Part shown: in pieces, positions 53,722 through 64,000 of the stretch
How the letters are laid out: each line of letters starts with the position of its first letter
Numbering within the stretch: position 1 is the stretch's first letter
Assembly (NCBI GenBank): GCA_018398585.1
Contig: JAGTTD010000018.1
Span: 3,355,501 to 3,419,500, forward strand
Direction of reading: 5' to 3'
Origin: Simmondsia chinensis
Taxonomy: Eukaryota > Streptophyta > Magnoliopsida > Caryophyllales > Simmondsiaceae
DNA length: 64,000 bases
Notes under the pieces: generated by a model
What the model was told of the DNA's origin: nothing
Seen by the model: the letters and a program-made list of their open reading frames with translations, nothing else
Database searches by the model: none
Made by a program: the position numbers and the translations under genes

Positions 53722-55033
53722 CTAGCCTTTGCTAGTCCTCGAGCAAAGCGTAGAATAGACATTACGACTTAAGTGACCAACTACCCCAACCTTCACCAAG
53801 TTTCCTGAGATTAAAACATAGATTATAATTCAAGACAAGATTCAATTATTTAGAGCATTCTCCAATTCCATGAATTCAAATGATTAAACTTCAAAACTCG
53901 TCATAAAATTTCGTTAACCCTATATCAACTAATAGAAACTACTCAAGCAATTTAAGCGCAAAAGTGAAAGTGAATAGGATCTCATGTCATAAAATCTCCT
54001 CAAATTCTCGCTTCCAATCAAATATACCAAGGTTTTGTACACCCACATTATTGAATCACCTAAACATATGCCCATACATAGAGAATTTTAAGTGGCATAT
54101 GAGTGACTGCTTTACAATATTTTGGCATCAATATAACACAAAAGAAGAACAAATTTATCATGAATGTACATCAATTCTCACTTTCTTCTTTTTCTTTTGC
54201 CCTTTTGTTTTCTTTTTTTTTTTTTATTTTCTTTGGAGGAACTTTTTTTTCCCCTTACTTTTCAATTTTTTTTTTTTTTTTTTGTTTCCTCTTCTTTTTC
54301 TGTCCAATTTTTAGACTTTCGCACAACAAGTACCTCAACTTTACAATTGACATTGATCAACAGGTACTTTACATCATATCAAAAGGCAAGGTTTAGGATA
54401 AACCAATAGAGTAAGGCTGCAAAACTCAAAACATATAAGATTGTTTACTCAAAATTTTCAGATTATCCACAACACGAAAGTCCTGTGCAGAGTGAATGTG
54501 TGAGCCGCATGAGTAGAACCCATTAATATCAACACTGATCGACAATATTCACTAACAAGTATGAAGTAGAATCATTTAATTTCATGGAATTACGAGAACG
54601 AAATAAACAACTAATCCTACTATCATCCTAAAATACGCGTCGATCAAGGAAAACTTGACTAAACGGTTATAATGCACACTCAAAATGCACAAAAGATGTT
54701 CAAAATTGTAAAAATTTGACCCAAAAAAAAATGAGCACATGCAGATGAGCCTCATCCCCACACCTAAATCATGCATTGTCCTCAATGCGACAACATAAAT
54801 CATTAAAGCACAAGAAATAAGTGAGATAGAGCAATACAACCTGACAAGATGACGTGAATATTTATAAATAACTCCTTCAACCCAGGACAAGAATCTGAAA
54901 AGATAGAAAACAAGTCTCCAAGAAGCTAATTAGTACAAAAACTAAACTAAAAAAAAGAAATAACAAACCTAAGCTGCCTCCTAGGAGCGCTAAGTTTTAC
55001 GCCTTCAACCGGGTGCACTGGATCTAGCGGAGA
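53722..55033. other. 3' non-coding region of the Athila-like element
   Basis: Between the pol fragment and the polypurine tract. It holds poly-T/CT runs at 54175-54310 and no coding sequence. GCTGCCTCCTAGGAGCGCTA at 54974-54993 resembles sequence seen after pol in Athila relatives. Confidence 0.5.
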
Positions 55034-55684
55034 TCAAGTAATGGCATCAACCAAAGAAGCAACTTCACCGAGCTCACCTAAGACAACATCTACAGCACAA
55101 TCAGAAGTGTCACACACGATTTCAGGAGGGAGAGAGCAGTTCGGTAGATGCCTAATGGAGGCGGCAACAAGTGTAGACCAAAGCTTATGAAAAGCTTCTA
55201 ACCAAGACTCATCGAACTCAAAAGATATGTCCTTAGCGGGAAAACTAGTCAATGGTCTAGCTAACTTCCTGCGATCCTCAAGGTATCCCTTATAGAAACT
55301 TGCATGACCTAGAAAATCTCCAACTTGCTTCACATTTGAGGGAGGGGGCGAGTTAACAATCAAATCTATCTTATCCTTATCAACCTCAATACCCTCCTTA
55401 GACAACCTTCGACCTAGTACAATTCCCTCGTGAATCGTAACATCGTGATTCTTCTCCCAACCCAAAACTTCTTTAATGTTAAGGTTCAACCTTCGTTGCA
55501 TCTCTTTAGAAGGTTTTGCATTCTTATCATGGGGGTCACTAACTAAAGTAGAGGAGAGTGTTTGGTCCACCAAATCATCAATAAAATCTACACAGAAACA
55601 CTCCGACTCATCCTCACTAGTGGGTGATGTTGAAGCCTTAAAAATATTTAACCTAATAGTCATGCTTGCAAAGCTAACATCCAT
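55034..55684 (-). pseudogene. Athila-like pol fragment: RT thumb and start of RNase H
   Basis: The first half reads VSFASMTIRLNIFKAS and CFCVDFIDDLVDQTLSS, the segment between protease and RT. It then jumps, through NIKEVLGWEKNHDVTIHEG, to IVLGRRLSKEGIEVDKDKID, VKQVGDFLGHASFYKGYL (RT thumb) and LPPEIVCDTSDCAVDVVLGE (RNase H start). The fingers and palm, with the catalytic aspartates, are missing, so an internal deletion joined the two. No integrase follows. Confidence 0.85.
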
Positions 55685-55815
55685 TACCCCAGATCTACAG
55701 TTAATTGTGGTATTGGCCGTCGTAAGAAAGGCCGACCTAAAATGACAGGGATATGGTTTTTCGAATAACTAGAAGGTTCCATATCAAGTATAAGAAAATC
55801 AGCAGGAAATATAGC

Positions 55816-56454
55816 TTAGTCTACCTTCACTAGTAAGTTAGTAAGCTCACCATAGGGGATCCTAGTTGATCTGTCCGCTAACTGCAAGGTCACCGTGGTG
55901 GGTTGCAACTCTCCTAAGCCTAAGTCCTCATAAACCAAGTAAGGAATAATGTTGACACTCGCTCCTAAGTCCAATAAAGCTTTATTAATCAGGTAGTCTC
56001 CAAGTGAACAAGAGATGGTGGGGACACCAAGGTCTTTGTACTTAATTGGAGTGTCACACTTCAGAATAGAGCTCACTTGCTCAGCGAGAAATACTTTTTT
56101 AGGCAGATGTGCTCTAGATCGCCTCTTTTGGCTCAGAAGGTCCTTAATAAACTTCGCATAGGCGGGGTTCTGTTTAATTGCATTAAGAAAGGGAATGTTT
56201 ATCTTTACTTGCCTAAAAGTCTCCAAAATGTCTTCCCACTTCTTGTCCTTCCTATTTGTATGTGGTGCAACTAAAGCTTGGGGGAAGGGCACTCTAGGTA
56301 CATATGAGGAAGGAAAATCAGAGGTCTTAGGAGTGGGAGAAGGGTGCATGACCTCATCGGTCTCCTTCTCTCTTTCCTCGCTCTTTTCTTCTCTCTCGCC
56401 ACTTATGGGTACTTCACTCTCAGCACTCACCCCATCATCAACCATCCTTACCAC
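55816..56454 (-). pseudogene. Athila-like protease region
   Basis: 212 codons without a stop. A charged segment is followed by FRQVKINIPFLNAIKQNPAY and AKFIKDLLSQKRR, then the active site ALLDLGASVNIIPYLVYEDL (D-L-G-A-S where most retroviral proteases have D-T/S-G-A, as is normal for Athila). LQLADRSTRIPYGELTNLLV completes it. This is the best preserved coding part of the element. Confidence 0.88.
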
Positions 56455-57943
56455 TTCTTAACGTTGTAATAGACTTTGCTTGTTCTTGATGAGGAGGATA
56501 ATTGTCTTGCCTCACACAGTTCCTAGGGTTCTCTACAGTTTGGCTAGGGAGTCTTCCCTCATCTCTCCTACTCAAAGTGTTAGCTAGTTGACCTATTTGG
56601 ATTTCCAGCTTTGAGATCAATTTGTTTTTGGGAGTGGAGGAGTTGGGAATTAGCTTCCAAACCTTTCAGCACGCTCAAGACCTTCTCTTGGAAATTCGAA
56701 TTGGAGCTCAAATTAGAAGATTGAGAGTAGTTAGAAGCATACCCTTGCGATTGAAAACCGAGAGGTTGTGGCATACCAGATTGTTGAGGTCGTGGATTCT
56801 GTTGTTGTGGCATGAATTGTCCTTCTCCTTCTTGCCTCTAGGAGAAGTTTGGATGGTTTCTCCAGCCCGGATTGTATGTGTTCGAGTACGGATCGTTCCT
56901 CGAAAATCCTTGGGTTGCATTAACCTATTCCTCCAACCACTCAACAAAGGGTGAAGTAGAGGGGCAATCTTACGTAGAATGAGAGACACTAGAGCATGAA
57001 GAACAGACACTATAAATGTTTTGAATATTAGACACATTAGGCACATTAGGCATATTAGAGGGAGTCAATGTCATCTTAAATAAGGAAGCAAGCTGCTCCA
57101 CAGAAGAGGCAAGAGAGTCTATTTTCTTATCTAAGATGGAAGTGTGAGCATTTCATGTACTTCTCCTTTATTTAACCTAGCAGCATTTAAACATGCATGT
57201 GTGGCATTCTGTTGTGAGTTCTCATTCAAATGTTCAAACAATTCACACACCTCATCCTCATTCTTTCTAAGGAACTGACCACCACATGAGGTATCAATAG
57301 TTTGTTGACCCTTTTCATTTAACCCATAATAGAAATTTTAGACTAGCTGCCATTTAAGGATAGCATGATGTGGCCAAGGTCTTAAGAGTACCCTAAACCT
57401 ATCCCAACTATTGTGAAATTTCTCAGTAGGGAGTTGGGCGAAGGTGTTAATGGCTCTCCTAGCAGTATTAGTCTTACTAATGGGATAGAATTTCTTAAGA
57501 AATTCTTATTGCATTTGAGTCCAAGTACTAATCGTCCCATTAGGTAAGGTGCATAACAAATACTTAGCCTTATCCTTCAAAGAGAAAGGAAAAAGACGAA
57601 GTACGATGGCATCATCACTAATGTTAGGAATCCTGCAGGTTGAACAAACTTTCATGAAACTGTCCAAGTGTGTGTATGGGTTCTCATTACCTAAGCCGTG
57701 GAATGAAGGAAGCATTTGTATGGTATGTGGTTTAAGCTCGAACTGATGGGCTACTGGTGGCAATTTAATGCATGAAGGTAAGGTGTATGTGGTGGGAGTA
57801 AAATACTCCATAAGTGGACGTGGTTGTTGTTCGTCAGCCATTGCGGTTTGTGCTCGGTGTAAGGCTCTAAAATCTCTTAAGGTCCTTTCAATTTCAGGGT
57901 CGAATCTAGTAAGGTCAAGAGACAAAGAGCGGCGACTGTGCAT
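56438..57943 (-). pseudogene. Athila-like gag
   Basis: Starts at the ATG at 57941-57943. Readable in order: QFELKPHTIQMLPSFHGLGN, NPYTHLDSFMKVCSTCRI, LRLFPFSLKDKAKYLLCTLP then TWTQMQ. After a stop, KTNTARRAINTFAQLPTEKF and HNSWDRFRVLLRPWPHHAI follow. Toward the C-terminus a CSSCSS knuckle-like stretch, DPYSNTYNPGWRNHPNF, a Gln-rich region and LPSQTVENPRN with SITTLRSGK complete the Athila-type gag. The GWRxHPNF and ITLRSGK phrases are characteristic. Several stops and frameshifts interrupt it. Confidence 0.88.
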
Positions 57944-58256
57944 GAATAAACAATCACAAGAAGCAAATAAAACTAAAAACTAAAACTAGCAAAACAAACA
58001 AACAAACACTTAAAAAGAAAAACAAAAAAATAATAATAATAAACTATCCTAAAATCAACCTATGCACGAAAATCACAAGATAAATAATGCTTTAAAAATA
58101 AATAAATAAATAAATAACCTTTTTAAGAAAAGTAAAGAAAATATTTTTTACATTTTTTTATTTTTTTTTTAAGAGGCAAGAACAATTAAAAACAATTAAA
58201 GAAAATTAAAAACTAAAGTGAATCACGAAAATAAAATCACGAACGTTGCCTAGTAT

Positions 58257-58271
58257 CCGGCAATGGCGCCA
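58257..58271 (-). promoter_or_regulatory. Primer binding site, tRNA-Asp type
   Basis: Minus strand TGGCGCCATTGCCGG, six bases inside the 5' LTR. It closely resembles the TGGCGCCGTTGCCGG of Athila elements. Confidence 0.8.
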
Positions 58272-58277
58272 AAATCT

Positions 58278-59877
58278 TGATGTGTTTTTCTACGTCTATC
58301 AAAATTTAATATTTAACCCTATCTACTAAACACATCTAAATTATAGTATAGAGCGAGAGGGTGTCGAACCACAGGGACTAAAAGTGTGTGAAATTATTCT
58401 ATAACCTAAATTGATTTAAATAAAATTGAGAGATTTTTATATTGATTAATCTAAAGAAATGAAAATTAAACTAAAGCAATCTACTCTATGCTCAAAGGTG
58501 TATTAAATTGGAACCCAGGGTTTCGAATCCATCATTAACCAATTATTTTTGCGTTAACTTTTTACTTGGAATTATTAATAGTCACACGGGTAGTCGTTTA
58601 GGCTACAAACTTCAACCTACTAAGGAGATGTTATTAGTATTGCGTATTGACCCAATCAAACTAAAGCATAAGAAAAATAGGCTCTGCCTAACGTATTGTT
58701 AATTATTACGTATTAACCCTATCTAACTAAAGCACAGGAAAGATATGCTTTAATTAACAATTCGGTTAATACTATTACTTAATTAATTAATCTTAAGGCT
58801 ACAAGCACAAAGAATTAATTTATAAATATCAATCTCAACAATTAAAGGTTACAAACTCAATAATCATATTAATTGAATAAACAACTAAAGTACAATACTT
58901 CGTAGTATTTATCATAATCAGGCAATTCATGTAACAAACAAATTATCCTGAAATTAAAAGTAATACAAAAGTAAAAAGGCTAAGACTCCATCTAACCCCA
59001 GAAAGTAAGATAGCTCTCCATCAAGGATGATCCGGTGAAGGAAGAGATGAACGAACTCATGTCAGTCTTCACACCAATTTCGCCCTCATTCCAATTTAAC
59101 GAAAAAAATAGAAAAAGAAATTGAGAGGAGAGAGAAAGAGCTTAGCGAGAGAGTTGTTGCAGTGGTGAAGAACACCCAGAAAACAGGGGCCAAGCTGTGG
59201 TTTTATCCACTCTCCAAACCGACTTTCCCTTTCAATGAACCCTATGTGCACTGCTGTGGGCTTGGATCATGATGGGCTTGAGCTGGTGGCGATTGAACGG
59301 GGATGCAGGTGGTGATGGAGGTTTGTGGGCTTGACGACGGTGGCTGGGCAGTTGTTGTACGTGGGTTGGTGAAATGCAGGTGTTGGGTCGAGCTAGATAG
59401 AGGAGGACGCAGGTCTGAGCTGGACCGGGTCTTAGTGGTTGACAGAAATGACGATGGGCTTGCGCTGGGCTACGTTGAGTGGCTGTTGGTGGGCCTGGTT
59501 TGCGGGGGCTGAACAGGGGACGTTGATGCAGGGTTGCTGGTGTCGGGTCCAACAATGCGGGTTCGGGTCGGAGCAGGTGCGGGTTGAATCTGAGCTGCGT
59601 GGGCTAAAGGTTGATGATGGTGCCGATAAAGAATTGGACAGAGGTCTGGACGTGGGACTATCTTCGATCATACGATTTTGTCCCAATCTGTAATTGACTT
59701 GATTTAATTGTTCATGCATCGAATTTATCTTATTTGCACCAGATTTGACAATTTCTCGAATTTTAATCTTCAATCCTATAAACATTAAAATTGTCAAAGT
59801 GAGTATACATTTAAAAGTAAACAGGTGCAAAATAACTAAAATAGCAATTAAATGATACGTAAATATGAGACGCATCA
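58278..59877 (-). repeat. 5' LTR of the Athila-like element
   Basis: 1,600 bp. The half next to the interior is strongly conserved among the three LTRs of this family. The middle, around 59240-59660, varies and carries a Pro/Ser-rich frame in the element's sense direction (within 59432-59908). Confidence 0.92.
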
Positions 59878-59900
59878 CTAACCTACGCAAACTTTCTGAC

Positions 59901-61061
59901 TTACTCAAAAGTAGAGAAAGTTATCAAGGGATCATTTCCACAGCAAAATAAAGATCCCGAATAAGAAAACAGTTGAACTTGGAATTCGCCCCGGTGATTT
60001 CCCAAATGGTATATACGCCCGTGCCAATCCCCGTGAAGAGCGCACCAGAACACTTGGTTATGAGCAGCAAAAGTGATGTAGTCTCGGGATACCTTAAAGC
60101 TTGTAATCATAGGATCCCATCTACCTCTTGACCAAGGTAGCCGGATATGCAAGCAGTATTGCCTTACCCAAGAAGAAGGATGCTTCACATCTGACAAAGT
60201 CCACACCATGAATACAGGACTTCGAAGAGTAATCAGGCACAAAACGAGTGAATCTGTTGATGAACCCCACCACTTGGAGATCTTAGCATCACGGCAAGAG
60301 AATAGATTTTCGCAAACCGCATCTGGGAAAGGCATCCTGCGCGAAAAACCCATCATGGCATTCCAACGAACCACATAAGGATGGTTCTGAACACCAGATA
60401 GTTACCCCAGTAAGACAAAAAGAACAACTCCCCACCAAGACAGACGTGATCCACAATAGCAACAATCCTAGGCCCCACATTAAGGATTCCCCAAGCATTC
60501 CACCCACCTTCCCAAAAATATACCTGATATTCATTAGGCCACAGGCCACGGAAAGGATGGTCGAAGTCCATTGTTAACAGGAATAAATAAAACCCAAATT
60601 TGGTGGCAGTATCAAAGCATCCGAATACCAAGTTCAAAGGGGGATCAAAATAGCTCGATAGAATCCCCTGGGGAAAATCAATTAGCTGGCGTATTCCAAG
60701 AACAGGGTTACAGACAAACAATTGAGAAAGGTTGTAATCCCAGCACAGTAATAAACCACCTGCAACACCAACCATGCGAACATTATCAGTCAGTACTTGT
60801 AACACCTCAGGTGGCATGATTGGGGAAAAAATCCCCCAATGAAGAGAACGCTCCCAAATGATCACGCGAAAAAGCACTCCCAGGTTGCAGCAAAAACCCA
60901 TCCACACAACGATCAAGGGTACGAAAAGATTGTTTTTCTATAAAGTCATAATCCAAAAGTAAATCGTGAAAACCGGAGAATACGCAAATAAATCTTAAAA
61001 TCGATTTCGCAAGAAGCCAAGATGGAATTTCACAATTTATATCATCCATTTTATAAAGCAT
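59901..61061 (-). pseudogene. F-box protein gene with two frameshifts
   Basis: The ATG at 61059-61061 opens MDDINCEIPSWLLAKSILRF, then ICVFSGFHDLLLDYDFIEKQ, an F-box that in the family binds SKP1 in an SCF ubiquitin ligase. After a shift near 60810-60820 the next frame reads VRMVGVAGGLLLCWDYNLSQ and LFVCNPVLGIRQLIDFPQ, which is the F-box-associated beta region (GLLLC...CNP). A second shift near 60370-60450 returns to the first frame for a Trp-rich tail (MFVWTLSDVKH-like) to the TAA at 59901-59903. Net shift is zero. The two indels may be real or assembly errors; otherwise about 385 codons are open. An Athila-like element begins 19 bp beyond the stop. Confidence 0.72.
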
Positions 61062-61104
61062 AAAGGAAAGTGGGTCATGGAAGAAAGCGACAAGCCACTA
61101 GGAG

Positions 61105-61112
61105 TATTTATA
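61105..61112 (-). promoter_or_regulatory. Possible TATA box of the F-box gene
   Basis: TATTTATA on the plus strand is TATAAATA on the minus strand, 44 bp upstream of the ATG. That leaves room for only a very short leader, so the true start could be the second Met (MDD). Confidence 0.4.
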
Positions 61113-62312
61113 GAAAAACGCTTTAAGGCTAAAAGTACTTTAAGCTCCAAAGCGGGAGGCTAACTATTGAGGATACCTCTAAATAAAGGTACTATGCTCC
61201 ACTGGATAAAGGCGGTACCATCCAGCAATTACATGGAGACTCTTCTCTGGCATACCGCTGGGCTCTCAAGAAAGATTGACAACCGTTTATTACCTACCTA
61301 ACTAATAAGCATACGGTACCCCCTTTTCCTTACTCCATAGAGGGCCTGTCTCCTCCCACCAAAATACCGCCCGCCTCTCTCCACTACCGCCTCCTTTCAC
61401 TAATACTGCCAACCCCTCTTTGTTCCCTATAAAAACGAAAAGCACAGGAAGGCAGAAGAAGAGGAACTTGAGTCCGGTTCCCCCTTTTCGAACCTCACCT
61501 CAAACCTCACCAAAAAAACCCCAAAACAACCCCTAATTCCCTGTTTGACAACGGGATAAAAAGGGGTAAATGGGGTAATTTTTTACCCCTGTTTGGTAAT
61601 GTTCGAGAGATAATGGGGGATAATTTCCATTACCTCTTCGCCTCCGATTTCTTTAACCCCCAAATTAGAGGTAAGAATAATTTTTAAAAATTTTTACTCT
61701 TATTTTAACTGTAACTCTCTTTACATTTATTATTATTTTTTTTTATCCAAATTGTCATGCCAAACAAAGCATAAGTAACTCTTTTACAAACCAAACCCAT
61801 TAAATTCTCAAGCCGGAAAGCAGCTCTTCTCTCTCTCCCTCTCTCCCTTCGTGGTGCTCTGATCTAGCCGGCGTGGCTTGCTGCCTTCCTGACCTGGTAA
61901 CCGGTGGAGATTCGCTTGCGGCAACTTGTGTTCTTCGAGTGAGGATTTTTCTGCCCGTGATTGCATTTATTGACATTTTTCGCTCCGTTATTTTCTCCAT
62001 TTGTAGTTTTTTTTTTTTTTCCCCTTTCTGGCCCTAATTTTCTCTCAGAATTTTGATTTGCTAGTATCAGTTTGTTATTGAATTTAGTTCGGTAAGCTAA
62101 TATTTTTATCAAATTTGTTTATTATTTGGCTGTTTAGATTGATTCTGCTCCTTATGTTGCGTAATTCTGAAATTAGTTCCAGCATATTGTAGTCATTTTT
62201 GATGATTATGATGATTTGAATTAGGTCTTATGGATTTAGATTATGATTCTGTTGTGATACTTAGTGATTGCTGCTTTTTTCACACTGTTGGTTAAGTTTG
62301 TTTAAATTGATC
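61113..62312. other. Intergenic stretch
   Basis: No gene confirmed. CCCTATAAAAACG near 61427 on the plus strand is TATA-like. From 61540 to 61800 there is MITE-like text (CCTGTTTGACAACGGG, CCCCTGTTTGGTAATG, and CAAACCAAACCCATT at the other end). From 61820 to 62000 a CT-rich, leader-like stretch precedes the gypsy LTR. Confidence 0.35.
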
Positions 62313-62726
62313 TGATACAAATATTCCCGAGCCCTGTGTCTCGACTTGCTGTAGCTGCTGCTTCAGGCCACGTCAGCGCCAAATATGCTGAATCATGTTG
62401 CTTATGTGGCATGCTTAGTCATCTTCTTTAGTTATTTCCCCAATATAAATAAGATTAGGTCTTTTAGGTGAGGGTTGTGCTTGAGATTAATGTGTTCTTC
62501 CCTCTCTCCCTCAACCTTCTTCTATGTATTCTCCCCTTTCTTCTACTATCGTATTATAGCAATTATATTCCAATACCTGTAAATCTTACTCATATTGTCA
62601 TTGAAGCATACTTACATACAAATACATATACTCCGGGTCAGCAATTTCATTGCCCCTTTGCTACTGAGATTACTTGGTTGATGAATTTGATTGATTCTTT
62701 TGGTTTGAGAGCTTAAGATACTATCA
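62313..62726 (+). repeat. 5' LTR of the right-edge gypsy element
   Basis: Starts TGATAC and ends ACTATCA (5-bp inverted ends TGATA/TATCA). TATAAATAAG near 62444 is a good TATA box, followed by a CT-rich leader (TTCCCTCTCTCCCTC). The left end is inferred because the partner LTR is outside the window. Confidence 0.6.
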
Positions 62727-62728
62727 AT

Positions 62729-62741
62729 TGGTATAAGAGCC
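62729..62741 (+). promoter_or_regulatory. Primer binding site, initiator Met-tRNA type
   Basis: TGGTATAAGAGCC, one difference from the common plant TGGTATCAGAGC, placed two bases after the LTR. Confidence 0.8.
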
Positions 62742-62791
62742 TTCGTTCCTCGGCCCAAACACTTCCCCAGCTGGGTAATTCGTTGTCGATC

Positions 62792-64000
62792 ATGGCAAAT
62801 GGGACGAGGTCACGAATTTCAATGCGGGATCTTGAAGAGGTACTCGATTGATTGGTCGATGACCGAGTTGCAGCGGGTCATCAATGGCCTTGCAGTGCAA
62901 ATGGGGGCTCTCGCTCATCTAGTACATGAATGGACTACTCCATTGGCAGCGTCGGAATCTCCTCGCGACAGTGAATAGACTACGATGATGTTAGGAGGAT
63001 TACGATGAGGTAATTACCAAGTCCCAACTTGTCTCACTACAATTGATTTTCCGAAATTCAGTGGTAGAGGTGTGTATGGATGGTTACATCATTGTGAGAG
63101 GTATTTCACAATTGATAGAACATTGGATGATATGAAGGTGATGTTAGCTAGTGTAGCATTGGAAGTTGATGCCCAAGATTGGCTTGACTCATATGAGGAG
63201 TTGTAGCCGAGAGGGATCACTATTCAATGAGACATCTACGCCCTGCAAATTTGGGCCCAATTAGCGGCTACCACCGACAATCCATTAACCGAATTAACGA
63301 AATTGAGACAATTGGGGACTATGGATGAGTTTTTGAGCAAATTCGAATGGTTGGTGAGCTGTTGTGTGTTGAGTGAAGATCAAAAAATTAGCATTCTTAT
63401 GGGAGGGTTACGTGATGATATAGTGGGGTGGCTTAGAATATTTAAGCCAAATTCATTACAAGATTCGATAGTTTTAGCAAAGCTCCGGGAACGGAATTGT
63501 GCTTATATTGAGCGGATTACGGGAAAAAAGGGGCAAAAACTGCCCCGATACTTCCTTTGCCAAATCCTGTCATCAAAGACCCTACTCCAACAAAACTCAA
63601 TCCCACCCTCCCACCCCCTCGTCCACCTGCGCGGTTATTGCGCGCACTTGGACAACCCTCTCGTGCACCTTCCTGGTCCCAACCTAGCCTTACTCCCGCT
63701 GAATTGGATGACCTTCACGCTAAAAATCTCTGATTCTGTTACCATAACTGTTTCACTCCCGGACATCAGTGCCAAATGCACCCCCGAGCTTTCTTGTTTT
63801 GGATAGAGGTGGACGATCCACCTATTCCACCCAACCTTGACCTCGTTCCTGACCCACATATTTCAATTCATGCCCTCTAAGGCATCGCTTAGTGCCGGAC
63901 CATCCTTGTTTTAGGTCACTATGGGAGACATACTTTGAGTATACTTATTGACCACAGTAGTGCCACAATTTTCTTGATGTTGCCCTTGCTCCGCTTTTGG
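62792..64000 (+). pseudogene. Gypsy gag and beginning of protease
   Basis: The ATG at 62792 is followed by an N-terminal segment with an early TGA. In frame pieces then give IDFPKFSGRGVYGWLHHCER, YFTIDRTLDDMKVMLASVAL (gag capsid) and 167 open codons at 63303-63806 (LRQLGTMDEFLSKFEWLVSC, ILMGGLRDDIVGWLRIFKP, KLRERNCAYIERITGKKG). In another frame LTPAELDDLHAKNL is followed by CYHNCFTPGHQC, a decayed C-x2-C-x-GH-x-C knuckle. The last 120 bp reads GHYGRHTLSILIDHSSATIF, a protease whose D-S-G has decayed to D-H-S. Confidence 0.75.

Larger units (their letters stand above)
52078..59877 (-). mobile_element. Athila-like Ty3/gypsy element, both LTRs, deleted pol
   Basis: 7.8 kb. LTRs of 1,632 bp (52078-53709) and 1,600 bp (58278-59877) have TGATG...CATCA ends. 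CTAAC at 52073-52077 and 59878-59882 is the target duplication. The primer site TGGCGCCATTGCCGG fits the tRNA-Asp type used by Athila. Gag, protease and a piece of RT/RNase H are recognisable, but the catalytic RT core, integrase and any env-like frame are absent, leaving 4.57 kb of interior. LTR divergence is about 5-6 percent over the first 330 bp by eye. It was inserted 19-20 bp beyond the stop codon of the F-box gene. Confidence 0.93.
62313..64000 (+). mobile_element. 5' part of a Ty3/gypsy element, runs off the window
   Basis: An LTR (62313-62726) is followed two bases later by a Met-tRNA-type primer site, then gag with zinc-knuckle-like Cys/His residues and the start of a protease. The right part, including pol and the 3' LTR, lies beyond 64000. 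The frame already contains stops, so the copy is likely inactive. Its gag is related to that of the gag-only element at 40942-43163. Confidence 0.8.

Noticed and set aside
53964..54409. Phe-rich frames that look like membrane proteins
   Set aside because: They come from translating poly-T/CT runs at 54175-54310 in the non-coding 3' part of the Athila-like element.
54974..54995. Conserved regulatory element or tRNA
   Set aside because: GCTGCCTCCTAGGAGCGCTA is simply sequence that follows pol in Athila-type elements. It cannot fold as a tRNA.
61540..61800. PIF/Harbinger MITE
   Set aside because: CCTGTTTGGTA-like and CAAACCAAAC phrases are present at both sides, but the ends do not pair well and no target duplication was seen.

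Overview
This is nuclear DNA from a flowering plant, most likely a eudicot. The evidence is an intronless plant-type VPS23/ELC gene, a DUF26 (CRK-type) ectodomain gene, an F-box gene, Au-like SINEs, an Athila-like element with a tRNA-Asp-type primer site, and hAT and Mutator-like MITEs. I cannot name the species. No tRNA, rRNA, organellar or bacterial genes were seen.

Host genes are few. An apparently intact ESCRT-I subunit (350-1615, +) lies at the left end. A secreted or receptor-kinase-type DUF26 ectodomain lies at 46205-47056 (-). A frameshifted F-box gene lies at 59901-61061 (-). Nearly everything else is transposable element, mostly nested and decayed.

Layout. 1-8.4 kb: the ESCRT gene, then SINEs, a hAT MITE and a foldback repeat. 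9.0-13.4 kb: LINE-A, split by a hAT MITE whose 8-bp target duplication is intact. 14.6-18.5 kb: a tRNA-type SINE, a LINE ORF1-like relic and a Copia gag relic. 18.6-31.1 kb: an LTR element with almost no coding capacity (target duplication GATGG), holding a 6.2-kb chromodomain Ty3/gypsy element. 31.2-38.1 kb: a MITE, then a ~200-bp tandem repeat flanking LINE-B, which is split by an Athila-family solo LTR (duplication GTATT). 38.3-39.9 kb: LINE-C. 40.4-43.4 kb: a Copia-like LTR split by a short gag-only element. 43.4-45.0 kb: a Mutator-like foldback carrying mirrored SINE pieces. 47.6-52.1 kb: retroelement fragments, LINE-D and two minisatellites. 52.1-59.9 kb: an Athila-like element with both LTRs, a CTAAC duplication and a deleted pol, placed just behind the F-box stop codon. 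62.3 kb to the end: the start of another gypsy element that leaves the window.

The genes do not form a pathway. What the window offers is a layered insertion history that can be ordered from target duplications, LTR divergence and nesting. I found no convincing new coding system. The most unusual items are the gag-only element, the mirrored-SINE foldback, the ~200-bp tandem repeat around LINE-B, the two minisatellites, and the chromovirus whose premature stops all fit C-to-T decay.
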